Of a DNA stretch of 64,000 nt, positions 17,578 through 25,575 are shown in pieces (the first letter of the stretch is position 1; each line of letters opens with the position of its first letter). The translations under genes and the position numbers were made by a program. The stretch spans positions 930,001 through 994,000 of the forward strand of contig NZ_JAFMSU010000003.1 of assembly GCF_017916365.1 (NCBI RefSeq), written 5' to 3'. The DNA is from Rufibacter roseolus. Its GTDB lineage: Bacteria > Bacteroidota > Bacteroidia > Cytophagales > Hymenobacteraceae. The notes below the pieces were generated by a model. It saw only the letters and a program-made list of their open reading frames with translations. It was not told where the DNA came from and did no database searches.

Positions 17578-17705
17578 TGTAAGTCCCCTGATCATTGATT
17601 CCCCTGGTTCAAGTATTTTTCTGATTAAGTTTTGCCCTGATGCAAGTCTTTGGTTTCCTGGCCAAAATTTTTGGTTTCTCTGGTTTAAGTTTTCAACTTG
17701 GACCT
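17578..17705. repeat. Degenerate short repeats, CTGATTCAAG-like units
   Basis: Five or six units of roughly 18-22 bases can be read, including CCTGGTTCAAG, CTGATTAAG, CCTGATGCAAG and CTCTGGTTTAAG, with TTTGGTTT between several. The period is irregular. Confidence 0.45.
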
Positions 17706-17882
17706 ACGATGGGCTGAAGGTTTCAACTTCAGTGAGGCGCAAGCCTCAAACTGGCTTTGCAGACGTGAACACTATGGCCCCTTTTTCAGTCGATTCTCTT
17801 GATTCTTTCAGGCTTTTCTTCCAGCTGCCAATAAGCAAACCAGCCCCAATCGTCCTTCTATATAAACCCTAAGCCAATGCTC

Positions 17883-17920
17883 ATTTCAGGCCCAGTTTCT
17901 GAAAAACACCTTAAAAACAG
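17883..17920. repeat. Family A palindrome, degenerate copy
   Basis: ATTTCAGGCCCAGTTTCTGAA and AAACACCTTAAAAACAG. The core TTTCTGAAA is intact and the arms are decayed. Confidence 0.55.
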
Positions 17921-17990
17921 CCTCCCAGTGTTTACCTCAAACCCTTAAAAGAGTATCTTAGGCGGGTCAACCGCGCTTATCTTTCCTGTT

Positions 17991-18590
17991 ATGGATTTAC
18001 CTTCTATTCAATTAACCCACGAATTTGAGCCCATTCCGCCCGATTTCCACTGCGGAGCATCGGGGCAGCCGTTCCAGACCTGCATCGCCTGCGAGCGCCA
18101 CCTGCTGCAAGACGGCGTGAGTTACCTGGTAGAAAAAGCAGTGCGCTTTTATCCCCAGGACGGTGTGCTGGATACCGTGCTGGAATATGCCATGTGCGTG
18201 CCTTGTGCCCAGCAGATGCGGGAAGAGCTGTCTGTAGAATCCAGAAGTAAGATTGACGCCTATTTTTCTGAGCATGTGGACCTGGTGGCCCGTCGCGAGG
18301 CCCTGCTTTCTTTACCCAACCCCTTAAGACTGGAAAACTGGCTCTCGCACTGCATCGTGACGGGTACGCCCCGCGAAGCCTGCAAAGAATACCAAATCTA
18401 CGCCCAGTGCGAAGGCAAGGACCTCTTATACACTTACATGCCGTACATGATCAGCGGCGAGGCGATGGAGGAAATCCAGCGGCTGATCTCGCCGCATACC
18501 CGCCAAATCTTGGACGACTTCATGGACACGCACTTCGGGCTGCCACCCGAGCTCAGGGCCCTGCTCCAGGACCGGTTGATCCTTATATAA
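17991..18590 (+). CDS. Hypothetical protein with CxxC pairs
   Basis: The 199-residue protein has two cysteine pairs, CIACERHLLQDG and CVPCAQQMREEL, about 40 residues apart, which could bind zinc. Two further cysteines lie around HCIVTGTPREACKEYQ. There is no signal peptide or membrane segment. I do not recognise the family and assign no function. A TATCTTTC sequence just upstream is a near match to a -7 element, with little room for a leader. Confidence 0.7.
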   Translation: MDLPSIQLTHEFEPIPPDFHCGASGQPFQTCIACERHLLQDGVSYLVEKAVRFYPQDGVLDTVLEYAMCVPCAQQMREELSVESRSKIDAYFSEHVDLVARREALLSLPNPLRLENWLSHCIVTGTPREACKEYQIYAQCEGKDLLYTYMPYMISGEAMEEIQRLISPHTRQILDDFMDTHFGLPPELRALLQDRLILI

Positions 18591-18612
18591 AAAGAAAAAC
18601 GTATTTTGCTCT

Positions 18613-18638
18613 GGCCTTCTCAAGGCCTTTGCTTTTGT
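18613..18638 (+). terminator. Candidate terminator GGCCTT-CTC-AAGGCC
   Basis: A six-base-pair stem with a 3-base loop is followed by TTTGCTTTTG, shortly after the preceding stop. Confidence 0.5.
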
Positions 18639-18669
18639 AAACAGAGCCTATCGTAACCACACACCTTCT

Positions 18670-19185
18670 ATGCGCGCCCTCCTTTTGCTTTCTTTCTGCC
18701 TCCTGCTCAGCGGGTCGGCCTTTGCCCAGACCAAAAAAGCCACGCCTGCTAAGCCCTCAGCCGATGCGAAAGCTGTAGAGGCAGCCGTGGTGCGTTTCTT
18801 TGACGGCATGCGGGCCGGCGACAGCACTATGTCCCGCTCGGTATTGGCGCCCAATGCCCGGCTGTTCTCAGTAGGCGCCGGCAAAGACGGCAAGGTCCTG
18901 CCCCGCGAGACACCCATGGACAAGTTTGTGCAGATGATTGCGCAGCCCCATCCGCAGGTGTTGGATGAGCGCATCTGGGATGTGAAAGTGAACATTGACG
19001 GAGACTTGGCTACCCTTTGGTGCGAGTATGCTTTCTATGCCGGAGACACCTTCAGCCACTGCGGCGTGGATGCCTTCCAACTATACCGCTCTCCCGAAGG
19101 CTGGAAAATCTTCACCATCACAGACACCCGCCGCAAAGAAAACTGCGACCTCAAAGCCGCCCAAGCAGCCAAAACCAAACCGTAA
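18670..19185 (+). CDS. Secreted NTF2-like (SnoaL/DUF4440-type) protein
   Basis: This 171-residue protein has a signal peptide ending in AFAQ. It then carries the NTF2-like fold pattern: an N-terminal helix with VRFFDGMRAGDSTM, a strand pair around ARLFSVG, and the C-terminal strands GDLATLWCEYAFYAG, CGVDAFQLYRSPEGWKIFTITDTRR. Such domains are used as ligand-binding pockets or enzymes. It is presumably periplasmic; the ligand is unknown. Confidence 0.82.
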   Translation: MRALLLLSFCLLLSGSAFAQTKKATPAKPSADAKAVEAAVVRFFDGMRAGDSTMSRSVLAPNARLFSVGAGKDGKVLPRETPMDKFVQMIAQPHPQVLDERIWDVKVNIDGDLATLWCEYAFYAGDTFSHCGVDAFQLYRSPEGWKIFTITDTRRKENCDLKAAQAAKTKP

Positions 19186-19365
19186 TCTGTTTCTTTTCTG
19201 AGATCGCACGGCGCTCCATTCCCAGGTCTACTGGAGATGGAATGCCTCAGCGCGTTCATGGTCCTAGTATAACTACTGTCCGAGGGTTGCACGTATACCC
19301 TGGTTATTGTTTTACTATCTGCGGCCTGGCGTAAGTTGGGCGGCCGTGCACCCCCAGCTGAAGAA

Positions 19366-20454
19366 ATGAACAGATTATTAAACCAGACCTACTACCACAA
19401 CAGCGTTTTTGATTATCTCTTCGCCTTAGGAGTCATCATTATTGGGTTGCTGCTCCTCAGGTCCGTGAAGCACATCTTTTTTCGGAAAATCAGGAAATGG
19501 GTCAAAGGCACCAGAACCCACCTGGACGATCTGCTGGTGGAAGGTGTGGACCGATTCCTGCTCCCGGCCCTCTACTTTGCTGTTATCCACGCCGGCATCA
19601 GCTATCTTACCTTATCTGAGAAAGCCCAGAACGTGCTGGGAGTAGTGACCACCATGGTGATCACTTTCCTGTTTGTGCGCCTGATCTCCACCACTATTCT
19701 CATGCTGCTCAGGTCTTATGTAAGAAAGCAAGAGCGCGGCGAGGAGAAGGTGAAGCAGTTGGGCGGGCTCATGCTCATCATCAACGCGGTGATCTGGATG
19801 GTGGGCCTGCTCTTCCTGTTTGACAACATGGGCTACAACGTGACCACCATCATCACGGGTCTGGGGATTGGGGGTATCGCCATTGCGCTGGCGGCGCAGA
19901 ACATCCTGGGTGACGTGTTCAACTACTTCGTGATTTTCTTTGACCGCCCCTTTGAGACCGGCGACTTCATTGTAATTGACGACAAAAGCGGCACCGTGGA
20001 TTATATAGGTATCAAAACCACGCGGGTGAAAAGCCTCTCGGGGGAGCTGCTGGTATTTGCCAACAGTGACTTGACCAAATCACGCATCCATAACTACAAA
20101 CAGATGCTTAGGCGGCGCGTGGTGTTCAAGCTTGGAATCACCTACCAGACCTCGCTGGAGACTATGAAAATCATTCCCGGGTTGCTGGAAGACATTGTGA
20201 AAGCACAGGACCCCGTTGAGTTTGACCGCGCCCACTTTATGAGTTACGGAGACTCCAGCCTAGACTACGAGGTGGTTTACTATGTCCTGAGCGATTCCTA
20301 CAACAAGTACATGGACATTCAGCAGAACATCAACTTCAGGATCTATGAGGAGTTCCAGAACCGCGGCATTGAGTTTGCCTACCCTACCCGCACACTCTTC
20401 CTGGTGAACGAAGAAACCGAGACGGCAGACGCGCCCATGGCCCGGCAACGGTAA
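19366..20454 (+). CDS. Mechanosensitive ion channel family protein (MscS-type)
   Basis: This 362-residue inner-membrane protein has about four hydrophobic segments, the last being the pore helix region. The MscS signature follows it: GIGGIAIALAAQNILGDVFNYFVIFFDRPFETGDFI. The beta domain has SGTVDYIGIKTTRVKSLSGELLVFANSD. Family members open under membrane tension to release solutes on osmotic downshock. The start at MNRLLNQTYY was preferred to an in-frame ATG ten codons upstream. Confidence 0.94.
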   Translation: MNRLLNQTYYHNSVFDYLFALGVIIIGLLLLRSVKHIFFRKIRKWVKGTRTHLDDLLVEGVDRFLLPALYFAVIHAGISYLTLSEKAQNVLGVVTTMVITFLFVRLISTTILMLLRSYVRKQERGEEKVKQLGGLMLIINAVIWMVGLLFLFDNMGYNVTTIITGLGIGGIAIALAAQNILGDVFNYFVIFFDRPFETGDFIVIDDKSGTVDYIGIKTTRVKSLSGELLVFANSDLTKSRIHNYKQMLRRRVVFKLGITYQTSLETMKIIPGLLEDIVKAQDPVEFDRAHFMSYGDSSLDYEVVYYVLSDSYNKYMDIQQNINFRIYEEFQNRGIEFAYPTRTLFLVNEETETADAPMARQR

Positions 20455-20463
20455 GCGTGTTTA

Positions 20464-20502
20464 TGTTTAGGCTGTGTTTTCTAATAAACGCAGGCAAAAA
20501 CG
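20464..20502. repeat. Family A palindrome, degenerate copy
   Basis: TGTTTAGGCTGTGTTTTC and AATAAACGCAGGCAAAAACG. It lies between two convergent genes. Confidence 0.6.
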
Positions 20503-20517
20503 CTAGGGCTAAACGGC

Positions 20518-20985
20518 TTAGTTGTTCGCTTTTAGCTGACAGGCTTTAAGCCAGGCCAGCGCCTCCGGACGGGAGTTGAAGGCACAGAACTCCAGTTGGC
20601 GCCCTATTTTGCTCACCTGCATAACCTGACCAGCGGTTTCACCATAAGAATGCTCGTGGGCTACGTGGGCCAGATAACGGAGTCCGGCTTGCATGGCCCG
20701 GGGCAACCAATCCTTTTCCAGCCAGGCTACGGCATCGGCCCAGGGACCGGTCAGCTCACTGTTGTCGTTCAGTTTGTAGGGGCATTTGGTTTGCTCCAGC
20801 AACTCAAGCCCAATTTCGCAGGCCTTGCGCAGGTCATTCTGAGAGGCATACCCGTACCATTTGGTGTCTATGATGTTCAGCTCAGGGTTGTGCTCTACCA
20901 CGTAGTAGACTCTGTCAAATGAGTTTTTAGCTTCACGCTGCATGGCACTGGGATTTGGAGCCAGAAAAGATGGAAAGGAAGACAT
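20518..20985 (-). CDS. STAS/SpoIIAA-like hypothetical protein
   Basis: The 155-residue soluble protein has a strand-helix pattern (FDRVYYVVEHNPELNIIDTKWYGYASQNDLRKACEIGLELL) and a C-terminal QLEFCAFNSRPEALAWLKA, resembling SpoIIAA/STAS-like proteins of Bacteroidota. The match is weak and the role unknown. The ATG at 20983-20985 was chosen because a well-formed promoter ends only 15 bases upstream, so the mRNA is nearly leaderless. Confidence 0.65.
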   Translation of the reverse strand: MSSFPSFLAPNPSAMQREAKNSFDRVYYVVEHNPELNIIDTKWYGYASQNDLRKACEIGLELLEQTKCPYKLNDNSELTGPWADAVAWLEKDWLPRAMQAGLRYLAHVAHEHSYGETAGQVMQVSKIGRQLEFCAFNSRPEALAWLKACQLKANN

Positions 20986-20999
20986 CTGCAATATTTAAA

Positions 21000-21029
21000 C
21001 AAAAGTAAGTTTTTATTTACGATTTTCAA
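21000..21029 (-). promoter_or_regulatory. Bacteroidota promoter TTG-N19-TACTTTTG
   Basis: On the minus strand TTG (21027-21029) and TACTTTTG (21000-21007) are separated by exactly 19 bases. This predicts a start about 8 bases before the ATG of the STAS-like gene. Confidence 0.75.
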
Positions 21030-21292
21030 GGAAGCCCTGCGCTTAGCCACCCTGCCCTACCCGCAAGAAATTCTATTCTCTGGCTTTCTACCCTGTTTAC
21101 CCTGAGAACCTGCTGCGGTGTCAATTGTTTTCTGTAAACTCATGAAAAGGAGAAAGCTGCCGGCAGACATCTTTCTAAGCTTAGGCCTGGGCAAGGCATT
21201 GCCAGAAGAAAAGGAAGCTCAATCTACCCGAAACCAGATATTTAAAGTAAACTTGGCAGGAAAATCTGAACTGCCTCTATTTGATTTACTTT
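21030..21292. other. Intergenic stretch upstream of the beta-lactamase homologue
   Basis: An open frame starting at 21118 runs into the beta-lactamase gene in another frame and has no protein-like features. No clear promoter for the beta-lactamase was found. Confidence 0.5.
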
Positions 21293-22087
21293 ATGAAGCA
21301 TCTGTTTGCCTGTGGTCTGTATTTTCTTTTTCTACCCTTCATAAGTTTTGGCCAGAACCTGCAGCAGCCGTTTAAAGATTGCGGCCTGGAAGGCAGTTTC
21401 ACTTTGTATGACCTCAAACAGAACCGCTGGACTTACAGCCACCCAAAGGATGCGAAACGGGCCACCCTGCCGGCTTCCACCTTCAAAATTTTGAATTCTC
21501 TTATTCTGCTGGAGGAGAAAGCGGTACGGGATGAAAATGAAGTATTGAAATGGGATGGTCAGCAGCGGAGCGTGCCGGCCTGGAACGCCGATACGGACAT
21601 GAAGCACGCCTTCACCAACTCAACGGTCTGGTTCTATGTGCGCCTGGCCCAGCAGATTGGTTTGAACAAATACCGAAACTATCTACAGCGCTGCGGCTAC
21701 GGCAACGACAAGTTCAACGGTGCCCAAGGCGCCGATTTCTGGAACTACGGTGATTTTGCCATCTCACCCAAGACACAAATCCAGTTCCTGCAGAAGCTTT
21801 ACCAGGAGAAGCTGCCTTTCTCCAGGGAGAACATCCATAAAGTGAAGCAGATGATGGTGGCAGAAGAAACACCGGCATACACCCTCAGAGCCAAAACCGG
21901 CCTGACCAGCCACAACGGAAGAAACATTGGCTGGTATGTGGGCTACGTGGAGACCAAAGGCAACGTCTACTTCTTCGCCACCCGGCTGCACAAAGACGTG
22001 CAGACCCAAAACGAGAATTTCGCCACCTGCCGGAAGACTGTCACCCGGAAGCTCCTGCAACAATTGGGCATCTTACCCGCTCCCTGA
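21293..22087 (+). CDS. Class D (OXA-type) beta-lactamase homologue
   Basis: The 264-residue protein starts with a signal peptide (MKHLFACGLYFLFLPFISFG) and carries the class D motifs in order. These are PASTFKI with the SxxK serine and lysine, STV in TNSTVWFYVRLAQ, YGN in CGYGNDKFNG, and KTG in LRAKTGLTS followed by GWYVGYVE. The length is normal for class D enzymes, which hydrolyse beta-lactams in the periplasm after carbamylation of the SxxK lysine. A BlaR-type sensor domain is excluded because the protein ends directly after the catalytic domain. No mobile element, integron or regulator lies nearby, so it looks chromosomal. The substrate range cannot be read from sequence. Confidence 0.9.
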   Translation: MKHLFACGLYFLFLPFISFGQNLQQPFKDCGLEGSFTLYDLKQNRWTYSHPKDAKRATLPASTFKILNSLILLEEKAVRDENEVLKWDGQQRSVPAWNADTDMKHAFTNSTVWFYVRLAQQIGLNKYRNYLQRCGYGNDKFNGAQGADFWNYGDFAISPKTQIQFLQKLYQEKLPFSRENIHKVKQMMVAEETPAYTLRAKTGLTSHNGRNIGWYVGYVETKGNVYFFATRLHKDVQTQNENFATCRKTVTRKLLQQLGILPAP

Positions 22088-22122
22088 TTTAAGCGTGTTT
22101 TGGTTAAAACAGCCCGTAAACG
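22086..22122. repeat. Family A palindrome, degenerate copy
   Basis: GATTTAAGCGTGTTTTGGTT and AAAACAGCCCGTAAACG. It begins at the beta-lactamase stop codon. Confidence 0.55.
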
Positions 22123-22158
22123 ATCCTTACTTACCTATCAATAAACCCTTTAACAAAG

Positions 22159-22584
22159 ATGCAACCCAGAATCACCCTGATCACCTTAGGCGTATCCAGC
22201 GTGGCGGCGGCCACCCAGTTCTATGAATCCGTTTTCGGGTGGAATCGCACTTCTGCCAGCCAGGAAGGCATCACGTTTTTCCAGCTCAACGGTTTGCAAT
22301 TGGCGCTTTTTCCTACGGTGGAGCTGGCCAAAGATGCCCACGTATCTGCTGAAGGAACCGGCTTCAAAGGGTTCAGCCTGGCGCATAACCTGCGCAGCGA
22401 AGAGGAGGTAGATGCGCTTTTCCAGGAACTGGCGGACAAAAACGTCACGATTTTGAAACACCCCGAGAAGGTGTTCTGGGGCGGCTACAGCGGCTATTTC
22501 TCTGACCCAGACGGGCACCTTTGGGAAGTAGCCTATAACCCGTTTCTCCCGCTGGATGAGCAGGGCAATGCAGTGCTGCAATAG
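22159..22584 (+). CDS. VOC family protein (glyoxalase/bleomycin-resistance fold)
   Basis: This 141-residue protein has the vicinal-oxygen-chelate pattern: ITLGVSSVAAATQFYESVFGW at the N-terminus and YSGYFSDPDGHLWEVAYNPF near the C-terminus. The final motif holds the metal-ligand glutamate. Members are metal-dependent lyases, dioxygenases or antibiotic-binding proteins; no specific substrate is indicated. It follows the beta-lactamase by 71 bases, with a family A copy between. Confidence 0.92.
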   Translation: MQPRITLITLGVSSVAAATQFYESVFGWNRTSASQEGITFFQLNGLQLALFPTVELAKDAHVSAEGTGFKGFSLAHNLRSEEEVDALFQELADKNVTILKHPEKVFWGGYSGYFSDPDGHLWEVAYNPFLPLDEQGNAVLQ

Positions 22585-22592
22585 GCTTTATA

Positions 22593-22628
22593 AAACACGA
22601 AAGGCGCCCGTGGACGCCTTTTGTGTTT
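22593..22628. terminator. Bidirectional terminator, 14-base-pair stem
   Basis: AAACACGAAAGGCG pairs with CGCCTTTTGTGTTT (one G-T pair) around an 8-base loop. It separates two convergent genes. Confidence 0.85.
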
Positions 22629-22631
22629 CTT

Positions 22632-22841
22632 TTATACTTTCTTCAGGAAGCACGTTTTCAAAACCATAACGGTTCTCTCCACGCGGCCTTCAATCTCTTC
22701 GGCGTCATCGGTGAGCCTGATTTTCTTTACTACCGTGCCTCTTTTGATGGTGGTGGAGGAGCCTTTCACCTTCAGGTCTTTGATTACCGTGACAGAGTCG
22801 CCCTCGTTGAGCAGGGTGCCGTTGCTATCTTTTACTTCCAT
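22632..22841 (-). CDS. PhnA/YjdM-type alkylphosphonate utilisation domain protein, short form
   Basis: The 69-residue protein matches the C-terminal domain of YjdM/PhnA (VKDSNGTLLNEGDSVTVIKDLKVKGSSTTIKRGT ... IRLTDDAEEIEGRV). The N-terminal zinc ribbon of the full-length E. coli protein is absent. The longer open frame adds 32 residues without that ribbon, so the start at MEVKDSNG is preferred. Despite the name, the family has no proven role in phosphonate use. Confidence 0.8.
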   Translation of the reverse strand: MEVKDSNGTLLNEGDSVTVIKDLKVKGSSTTIKRGTVVKKIRLTDDAEEIEGRVERTVMVLKTCFLKKV

Positions 22842-22958
22842 TTTGCTTTGCCTTTGAATGAAACCAGCCTGCTTTCTGTTGGGCAGCCGGCCAGGCACAA
22901 AGCTACCTGCATTTCCAGCCGTTTCCAACCTTCCCAAATCGCGAAACAGAGCTTCCAG

Positions 22959-22997
22959 CGTTTCAAGTCTGTTCTGCGAAAAACAGCCCTGAAACAG
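22959..22997. repeat. Family A palindrome copy
   Basis: CGTTTCAAGTCTGTT and AACAGCCCTGAAACAG around CTGCGAAA. The arms pair at most positions. The end touches the epimerase gene boundary. Confidence 0.65.
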
Positions 22998-22998
22998 A

Positions 22999-23880
22999 CT
23001 AGCCTACGCTGATGGTATAGGAAGCTTCAAAGGTTTCGTTCGTACCCAAAGACTGCATGCCTTCTTTTTCGCTGAGTTCAATAGGCTGCCCCGAAGTGCC
23101 GGCAATGCCGTACCAGGGCTCAATGCACAGGAATGGCGCGCCCACGCGTTTGGTCCAGATACCCAGGTAAGGGAAATTAGCGAACTGCATCTGCACGAAG
23201 TGTGGGTGACGGTCGGTTTTGAGGGTCACGCGCTCTGACTTGAACGCTTTGAACACCATGGCGTCTTTCTCATAGTGCTCGTAGCGGAGCGGCAACACGG
23301 CCATGTTGTCCAGCACGGGCTCAGTCTGGCCATTCTGCAGCCCAGTGCCATCTTCCAGCAGGTAGCGCGACAGCAACTCGGGTTGGGAGAACTCCAGGTA
23401 ATAGTCTTCAAAAGCGCCTCCCTCCTGCATGGGCACATTGAAAGCCGGGTGCGCCCCAATGGAGAACAACATCTCGCCCTCGCCGACATGGTGCACCTGC
23501 CAGGTCACATCCAGGGTCTGGCCCTGCAAGGTGTAGACGATGCGCAACACAAAGTCAAAGGGGTAAACTTTCCGGCTTTCTTCCGAGGACTTGAGTTCAT
23601 ACACCAACCTGTCCTGCCCCTCCTCTACCAACTCAAACTCCTGGTCTCTGGCGAACCCGTGCTGAGGCAAACTGTAGGTTTTACCCTGGTGCAGGTACTG
23701 GTCTTGCGGCAGGCGGCCCACAATTGGGAAAAGCACCGGCGCATGGCGGTTCCAGAAGGCGGCATCGGCTTGCCAGATGTACTCGCGGTTTGCGTCTTTC
23801 TTTACCAGGCTGCATAGCTCGGCGCCTGCGGTTTTCACGCCCACGCGCACGTATTCGTTTTCCAGGAAGGTAGTTTTCAT
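22999..23880 (-). CDS. Aldose 1-epimerase family protein
   Basis: This 293-residue protein has the galactose-mutarotase-like fold pattern: IWQADAAFWNRHAPVLFPIVGRL, QHGFARDQEFELVE with the conserved histidine, and FSIGAHPAFNVPM with the second active-site histidine. A glutamate candidate lies in FLCIEPWYGIAG. The family interconverts anomers of free or phosphorylated hexoses. It lies 15 bases downstream of the NadR-like kinase gene, so the two are probably co-transcribed. Confidence 0.9.
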   Translation of the reverse strand: MKTTFLENEYVRVGVKTAGAELCSLVKKDANREYIWQADAAFWNRHAPVLFPIVGRLPQDQYLHQGKTYSLPQHGFARDQEFELVEEGQDRLVYELKSSEESRKVYPFDFVLRIVYTLQGQTLDVTWQVHHVGEGEMLFSIGAHPAFNVPMQEGGAFEDYYLEFSQPELLSRYLLEDGTGLQNGQTEPVLDNMAVLPLRYEHYEKDAMVFKAFKSERVTLKTDRHPHFVQMQFANFPYLGIWTKRVGAPFLCIEPWYGIAGTSGQPIELSEKEGMQSLGTNETFEASYTISVG

Positions 23881-23895
23881 AGCTGAGGATTGGGG

Positions 23896-24411
23896 TTAGG
23901 GATGAAGCACCTTGTCTACCGCCTTTATGGCATTTTGGAGGCGCTCCTCGGCGGAGCCGGATATCTCTACGTAAGGCACGCCCATCTGGTCCAGCTCACG
24001 TTTGTACCAGTCATGGAAAAATTGGCGCAGGTGCGGATGCTCGCGCTGCGGATCTGGGGTCCAGGGCAGGTCTATGTCCAGGAGCAGGTACAGGTCTACG
24101 TTCTGCCGCCGCAGGTTCTCCAGGATGAAGGAAGAGCAGATGTCATAAGAATGCTCAGACCAGATTTTGAGCACCAGCAACTCAGTGTCCAGGAAGAGCA
24201 GCTCCGGACTTTTGGCTTCCTCTTCTTGCCAGAGCGCCAGCTGCCCGCGGGCGATGGCTTCCAGGTCGGGGGCTGCGTAGGGCCTTTCCAATTGGTCCAA
24301 GTAAGTGCGGGCATACTCGGGCACCCAGGGCGCGTTGTAGTGCTGCGCCAGTTGCGCCGACAAGGTTGATTTTCCGGTGCTCTCCGGGCCGGTGATCGCG
24401 ATCTTTACCAA
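23896..24411 (-). CDS. NadR-like AAA ATPase / nicotinamide-ribonucleoside kinase-type protein
   Basis: This 171-residue P-loop protein begins with the Walker A motif ITGPESTGKSTLSAQLA, then YARTYLDQL and DLYLLLDIDLPWTPDPQREH. These fit the kinase domain of NadR (AAA_28), which phosphorylates nicotinamide riboside. A pnuC transporter lies 7.4 kb away on the same strand, making NR salvage plausible. It is the first gene of a probable operon with the aldose epimerase. Confidence 0.88.
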   Translation of the reverse strand: MVKIAITGPESTGKSTLSAQLAQHYNAPWVPEYARTYLDQLERPYAAPDLEAIARGQLALWQEEEAKSPELLFLDTELLVLKIWSEHSYDICSSFILENLRRQNVDLYLLLDIDLPWTPDPQREHPHLRQFFHDWYKRELDQMGVPYVEISGSAEERLQNAIKAVDKVLHP

Positions 24412-24435
24412 ACTGCTGCGGTTTAGGATAAACAG

Positions 24436-24469
24436 TTTCGGGGCCGGTTTTCAGAAATCGGCCCCGAAA
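24436..24469. repeat. Family A palindrome with perfect 11-base arms
   Basis: TTTCGGGGCCG and CGGCCCCGAAA are exact reverse complements around GTTTTCAGAAAT. The arm sequence is GC-richer than the consensus, changed on both sides together. Confidence 0.85.
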
Positions 24470-24590
24470 ATGTTTTACAAATGAATGTACAGAATATATA
24501 CGCTTGCCTACCCTTCTCTGGTTAAACCCTCTTCATTTCAGGAAAGGGATACTCACGATGGAGCCGGGTTGGCAGCGATAAGATGATGGT

Positions 24591-25343
24591 TTATTGGGCG
24601 GCAGTAGTCTGTTTCCGGAAATCCAGGTTATAGGTAAGGCCTACCTGCAGGGTGTGGTTATTTTCAAACCATACGCCGTTGCGCTGGGCCACGTGCTGGT
24701 GCATGTAACCAACCTCCAGCATGGCGTCTTTATGGAAACGGTAACCCAGGGCGGCGTACGCACGGTTCTGGTCAAAGATGTTGTTGGTCACGTTGGGCCC
24801 GAAATTCACGAACACCTCGTCATACAAGCCCAGGTAGAATTCCTTGTCTTCCAGCGTTGGGCCCGCCAGTGGAATATTGGTGCGGAACTGGTACCGCACA
24901 CGGTTCATGTAAGTGTAGTCTTCGGCGCCGGCAAACTTGATCCAGCGCTGCTCTAACCTAAAACGGTGCTGCAAGCCAAAAATGCCCTGCTGGTCTTTCA
25001 ACTGCAATTGCTGATAGGTGCGGTGCTCGGGGAAGTCATCGGCGGCGGGGTTGTCACCGTACGGATAGGTGTGTACGTAGGCGTACCCGGCCGCTATGGA
25101 GGCGCGATCAGACAGATTGTACACCATGGCTACGCGGGGCATCACCTGCTGCGGATCTGAGACCACGTGGTAGCGCCGCAACTGGAACTCGGTGTGCAAG
25201 CTCCATTTATCAGTGAGCTTGTGCGTGCCGTAATACATAAACCAGCCGTTGTAATTGGTGTCATGGCGGCGGTTGTTCTGCGCGGCAACCTCTGAAAGGC
25301 TGAGCGTGAGCAGGAGCAGAAGTACAGGGAATAATTTTTTCAT
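24591..25343 (-). CDS. DUF2490 family outer-membrane protein
   Basis: This 250-residue protein has a signal peptide (FPVLLLLLTLSLSEVAAQ). Alternating strands rich in aromatic residues follow (WSLHTEFQLRRYHVVSDPQQVMPRVAMVYNLSDRASIAAGYAYVHTYPYG; LQHRFRLEQRWI; TYMNRVRYQFR), as in DUF2490 barrels. The C-terminal strand HTLQVGLTYNLDF would sit in the outer membrane. The function is unknown. Confidence 0.88.
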   Translation of the reverse strand: MKKLFPVLLLLLTLSLSEVAAQNNRRHDTNYNGWFMYYGTHKLTDKWSLHTEFQLRRYHVVSDPQQVMPRVAMVYNLSDRASIAAGYAYVHTYPYGDNPAADDFPEHRTYQQLQLKDQQGIFGLQHRFRLEQRWIKFAGAEDYTYMNRVRYQFRTNIPLAGPTLEDKEFYLGLYDEVFVNFGPNVTNNIFDQNRAYAALGYRFHKDAMLEVGYMHQHVAQRNGVWFENNHTLQVGLTYNLDFRKQTTAAQ

Positions 25344-25447
25344 GGGGATATTGGGGATGTTGGGGATTGCCGGGCTAACCCGGATGATTTATTTAGATAA
25401 GGGTGCAAATCAAAAACTAAAATCTGATTACGCCCAATCAGCCTAGT

Positions 25448-25485
25448 TGTTTTCGGGTTATTTTCCAGAAATGAGGTTAAAAACA
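25448..25485. repeat. Family A palindrome, degenerate copy
   Basis: TGTTTTCGGGTTATTTTC and AGAAATGAGGTTAAAAACA. Partial arm pairing. Confidence 0.55.
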
Positions 25486-25505
25486 AAGCAGGTGATGCTG
25501 AAAAA

Positions 25506-25539
25506 CAGAAAACCCACTGCAAAAACAGCGGGTTTTCTG
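25506..25539 (-). terminator. Intrinsic terminator, 14-base-pair stem
   Basis: CAGAAAACCCACTG and CAGCGGGTTTTCTG pair with one mismatch around CAAAAA. It follows the PAP2 phosphatase gene on the minus strand. Confidence 0.75.
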
Positions 25540-25575
25540 GACTAGGATTTTGAAATTTAATTCTGGACGAGCCCG

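Larger units (their letters stand above)
17444..17990. other. Repeat-rich intergenic stretch without a gene
   Basis: It contains two family A copies, a run of degenerate repeats around CCTGATTCAAG/TTTGGTTT (17578-17705), and a small hairpin TGAGGC-GCAA-GCCTCA near 17740. No coding signal was seen. Confidence 0.6.

Noticed and set aside
21118-21375. 85-codon frame running into the beta-lactamase gene
   Set aside because: Its second half is the signal-peptide region of the beta-lactamase read in another frame.
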